From NCBI GenBank assembly GCA_023395465.1, contig JAEWZE010000278.1, positions 1-25,740 on the forward strand: a stretch of DNA of 25,740 nt, in the 5' to 3' direction. The notes under the pieces are model-generated. The model had not been told where the DNA came from. It saw only the letters and a program-made list of their open reading frames with translations, and searched no databases. This document shows, piece by piece, positions 23,404 through 25,740 of this stretch. Each line of letters starts with the position of its first letter. Position 1 is the first letter of the stretch. The DNA comes from Pseudomonadota bacterium (GTDB lineage: Bacteria > Pseudomonadota > Gammaproteobacteria > Xanthomonadales > Xanthomonadaceae). The position numbers and the translations under genes are program-made.

Positions 23404-23422
23404 CGCAAGCGCTCCGGAAGGG

Positions 23423-25504
23423 TCAGTCCTCAGGATAGCCCAGCGCCCTGGCCACCGGCGTCAGCAGCGCGAACGGCTCGGCCAGCACTTCGGCATAGCG
23501 GCGCCAGTGGCCCGGCGCGAAATGCATGCGCGAGAGCGGGCGGCCGCTCGCCGCGACCGGCATCCCCAGCACCTGCGACAGCAGTCCGGCCAGGGCCGCC
23601 TCGTCGCTCTCGCTGCCGTCGATGCGCAGTAGCGCGACGCGGTACAGCGAGGACGCCTCGATCACCTGCGCGAGGCGGCGCTCCAGCCACCAGGCCGCTT
23701 CCATCAGCGAGGGCACGGCGAACTGCATCGGCGAACCGAACGCCACCCACTGCAGCAGCATGTCGCGCGGATCGCGCAGCACGAACAGCAGCGCACCGGC
23801 CGGCACCTGCGGACGCAGCACGCGCAGCAGGGCGTTGTCCCACCACACCAGCCATTCGATGGCGTGCGCGCCCTCGGCGCCGCGCGCCTGCAGGGTGGCC
23901 CGCCAGTCCTGCGCGGCCTGCGCCGGATCGAGTTCGCCGCCGCTCAGGGCGGGAATGCTGTCGAAGCGCTGGAACACGTCGCCGGGCGCCGCGGACGTCA
24001 GCCGGTCGCTGCGGAAGCCGCGCACGCTCGACAGCATCGTGGCTACGTTCTCCACGCACGAACCCGGCGGTCCCCACAGGAACAGGGTTTCGACGCGGCC
24101 GTCGGCCTGCGCCTGCGCCGGCTCCGGCCATGGCCCGGCCGCGGTCTGTTCGGCAGGCAGGCTGACCGGCGGCAGCGGCAGCTGCGAGGGCGCGCGTCGC
24201 GCGCCGATGGCTTCCCAGCGGGCCGCGGCCTCGCTGCAGCGCCCGGCCGCGTCCTCGAGCAGGGCCAGCCAGGCGTCCAGCGCATCGCGCGCCCGCTCGT
24301 CGGTGGCCTCCTGCAGCAGGCCGGCCACGTGCGCGACCGCGTCGGCCGGGTCGCGGCGCTGCAGCACCTGCACGATCACCGCGTGCGCCGCCCCGCTGCC
24401 GGGCACGCGCGCGGCAAGCTCGCGCGCCAGCGCCAGTGCGGCGTCCTCGTCGCCGGCCTGCAGGGCCACGCCCATGCGCGCTTCCAGGGCCTCGGGCGCT
24501 TCGGGCATCGCCTCGCCCCAGCGCGCCGCCACTTCGCGCGCGCGCGTCGCATCGTCGGGTTCGAGCGCCAGCCGCGCCCGCCACAGCGCCGACGACTGCG
24601 GCGTGGCGGCCAGCAGTTCCTCGAGCGCGGCGCGCGCCTCGTCGCGATCGCCAAGGCGTTGCCACGCCGCCATCGCGGCGGCCAGCGCGCGGGCGTCGTG
24701 CGGCATCGTCGCCAGTGCCCGGCGCAGCCAGGGCAGGGCTTCGCCCGGCCGGCCCGCGGCCAGTTCGAGTTCGCCGGCCAGGCGCAGCACCGGTGGCGCG
24801 ACGGTCTCCACGTCCACAAGCACGGGCGCCAGGGCCTCCAGGCCTTCGGCCGCCCTGCCCTGCCGCGCCAGGGTTTCGGCCAGCAGCAGGCGCCAGGGCA
24901 GCGCGCCGCCGTGCCCGTCGACCAGCTTGCGCAGCGCCTGTTCGGCGAAGGCGTGGTGGCCCTTGGCGTTGTAGGCGAGCGCCAGCGGCAGCAGCACCTG
25001 CGGATCGTCGGGCGCCTGCCCGGCGGCCTGCGACAGCAGCGCCAGCGCCTCGTCGGCCTGGCCGCGGCCGAGCGCGGCCATGCCCTGCACCGCGCCCAGC
25101 CAGGGATGGCCGGGCTGCAGGCGGTTGGCCAGCGTCGCCAGCCGCGTGGCTTCGTCGAGGTCGCCGCGGCCGAGCGCGAACTGGGCCTGCAGGATGTAGG
25201 CGGCGAACTGGTTGGGATCGAGGCGGATCGCCTCGTTCAGCGCTGCCTGCGCGGTGGCCATGTCGCGCGCACCGCCGAGGATCACGCCGCGCTGGAAATG
25301 CGCGTCGGCGTCTTCGGGATCGATCCCCAGCGCGGTTTCCACCGCCGCCAGGGCGGCATCGCGCTCGCCGCGGGCCTGCAGCACCATGGCCAGCAGCCGG
25401 TGCGATCGCGAGGCGCCGGGTTCGGCCTCGAGCAGCGTCCGGACGAGCGCCAGCGCCTCGTCGGCGTCGCCACGGCGCAACGCCGCGAGTATCTGTTCCT
25501 GCAT
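23423..25504 (-). CDS. TPR-repeat protein with a degenerate sulfotransferase-like C-terminal domain
   Basis: A 693-residue protein without signal peptide or membrane helix. Residues 1 to about 430 are tandem tetratricopeptide helical repeats (for example HRLLAMVLQARGERDAALAAV and GIDPEDADAHFQRGVIL), a protein-binding scaffold. Residues ~470-690 resemble a PAPS-dependent sulfotransferase. The nucleotide loop is FLWGPPGSC with Gly478-Cys483, and the second motif is LRDPRDMLLQ with Arg577 and Asp581. Usual sulfotransferases have a basic residue and Ser/Thr residues in the first loop (as in GxPRSGTT) and a Ser eight residues after the Arg in the second. Here these are Gly481, Val484/Glu485 and Gln585, so catalysis may be lost or altered. 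It lies upstream of the PEBP gene. It is probably a binding or modifying protein; the target is unknown. Confidence 0.85.
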   Translation of the reverse strand: MQEQILAALRRGDADEALALVRTLLEAEPGASRSHRLLAMVLQARGERDAALAAVETALGIDPEDADAHFQRGVILGGARDMATAQAALNEAIRLDPNQFAAYILQAQFALGRGDLDEATRLATLANRLQPGHPWLGAVQGMAALGRGQADEALALLSQAAGQAPDDPQVLLPLALAYNAKGHHAFAEQALRKLVDGHGGALPWRLLLAETLARQGRAAEGLEALAPVLVDVETVAPPVLRLAGELELAAGRPGEALPWLRRALATMPHDARALAAAMAAWQRLGDRDEARAALEELLAATPQSSALWRARLALEPDDATRAREVAARWGEAMPEAPEALEARMGVALQAGDEDAALALARELAARVPGSGAAHAVIVQVLQRRDPADAVAHVAGLLQEATDERARDALDAWLALLEDAAGRCSEAAARWEAIGARRAPSQLPLPPVSLPAEQTAAGPWPEPAQAQADGRVETLFLWGPPGSCVENVATMLSSVRGFRSDRLTSAAPGDVFQRFDSIPALSGGELDPAQAAQDWRATLQARGAEGAHAIEWLVWWDNALLRVLRPQVPAGALLFVLRDPRDMLLQWVAFGSPMQFAVPSLMEAAWWLERRLAQVIEASSLYRVALLRIDGSESDEAALAGLLSQVLGMPVAASGRPLSRMHFAPGHWRRYAEVLAEPFALLTPVARALGYPED

Positions 25505-25563
25505 GGGGATCCGGCCGCGCGGGCCTCCGGAAAACGGGCCGCCATTGTAGCGGCGCGCCCGGT

Positions 25564-25740
25564 TCAGCCCGCCGCCAGCCGCGCCGCCGTCCAGCGCTCG
25601 GCATAGCCGCTACCGTGCAGGCCGTCGAGGAAGCCGCAGTGGCCGCCCCAGGGCAGGATGTCCACCGCGGCGGTGCCGGGCAGCGCCAGCGCGTGGAATT
25701 CGTCGACCGGGATCACCGGATCGTCGGCGGCCATCAGCAC
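25564..25740 (-). CDS. YheT-like alpha/beta hydrolase, C-terminal end (runs off the window)
   Basis: The last 58 residues and stop of a gene entering from the right edge; its start is outside. VLMAADDPVIPVDEFHAL and LPWGGHCGFLDG match the end of the YheT family of alpha/beta-hydrolases. The Asp of ADDP and the His of GGHCGF are the expected catalytic Asp and His; the nucleophilic Ser would lie outside. Relatives are putative esterases or lipases of unknown substrate. It ends 59 nt before the start of the TPR gene on the same strand. Confidence 0.8.
   Translation of the reverse strand: MLMAADDPVIPVDEFHALALPGTAAVDILPWGGHCGFLDGLHGSGYAERWTAARLAAG

Overview
This window looks like a chromosomal segment of a GC-rich gammaproteobacterium of the Xanthomonadaceae/Lysobacteraceae kind (Lysobacter, Luteimonas or a relative). 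The evidence is the very high GC content, the glnA / TorF-type porin / glnK / amtB arrangement, and the chemotaxis gene order. This is a judgement from gene content, not a database match. I saw no rRNA, tRNA, CRISPR array, insertion sequence or prophage gene.

Bases 1-7913 hold a chemotaxis block on the + strand: a 5'-truncated receptor with stacked HAMP-like units and a CheR/CheB tether (DWQEF), a GAF-PAS-GGDEF-EAL protein, then tightly coupled cheR, cheD and cheB. A second receptor follows. It has two membrane helices but no periplasmic domain, and its own sigma-28-like promoter overlaps the cheB stop. Its C-terminal half carries a CheZ-like D-x-x-x-Q site, and it ends in the same AGSVELF tail as CheD. 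CheA, CheW and CheY are not in the window and may lie upstream. A NarX-type histidine kinase (7986-9803) and an HDOD protein with a degenerate receiver domain (9901-10965) follow.

Bases 11107-12954 hold a bacterial Ku gene and, convergent to it, an AmiD-like amidase lipoprotein. Bases 13238-17458, on the - strand, form a nitrogen-assimilation cluster: glnA, then a porin-glnK-amtB operon ended by a good intrinsic terminator. The glnA upstream region has a near-perfect sigma-54 promoter and two NtrC-like sites about 31 bp apart. Together these fix the glnA start at 17458. uppP is divergent from glnA.

Bases 18564-21942 appear to be a small sigma-factor regulon. An ECF42-type sigma factor with a C-terminal TPR-like extension lies between two glyoxalase-fold (VOC) genes. 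Each VOC gene is preceded by the same promoter pattern, TGTCGA-N17-CGTC; one leads into a VOC-yceI pair, the other into VOC and then the sigma gene. The YCII/DGPF gene usually found with this sigma group is absent. This is the part most likely to be a little-described system.

The remainder holds a META-domain lipoprotein, a YbhB-type PEBP protein, a large TPR protein fused to a degenerate sulfotransferase domain, and the end of a YheT-like alpha/beta hydrolase running off the right edge.
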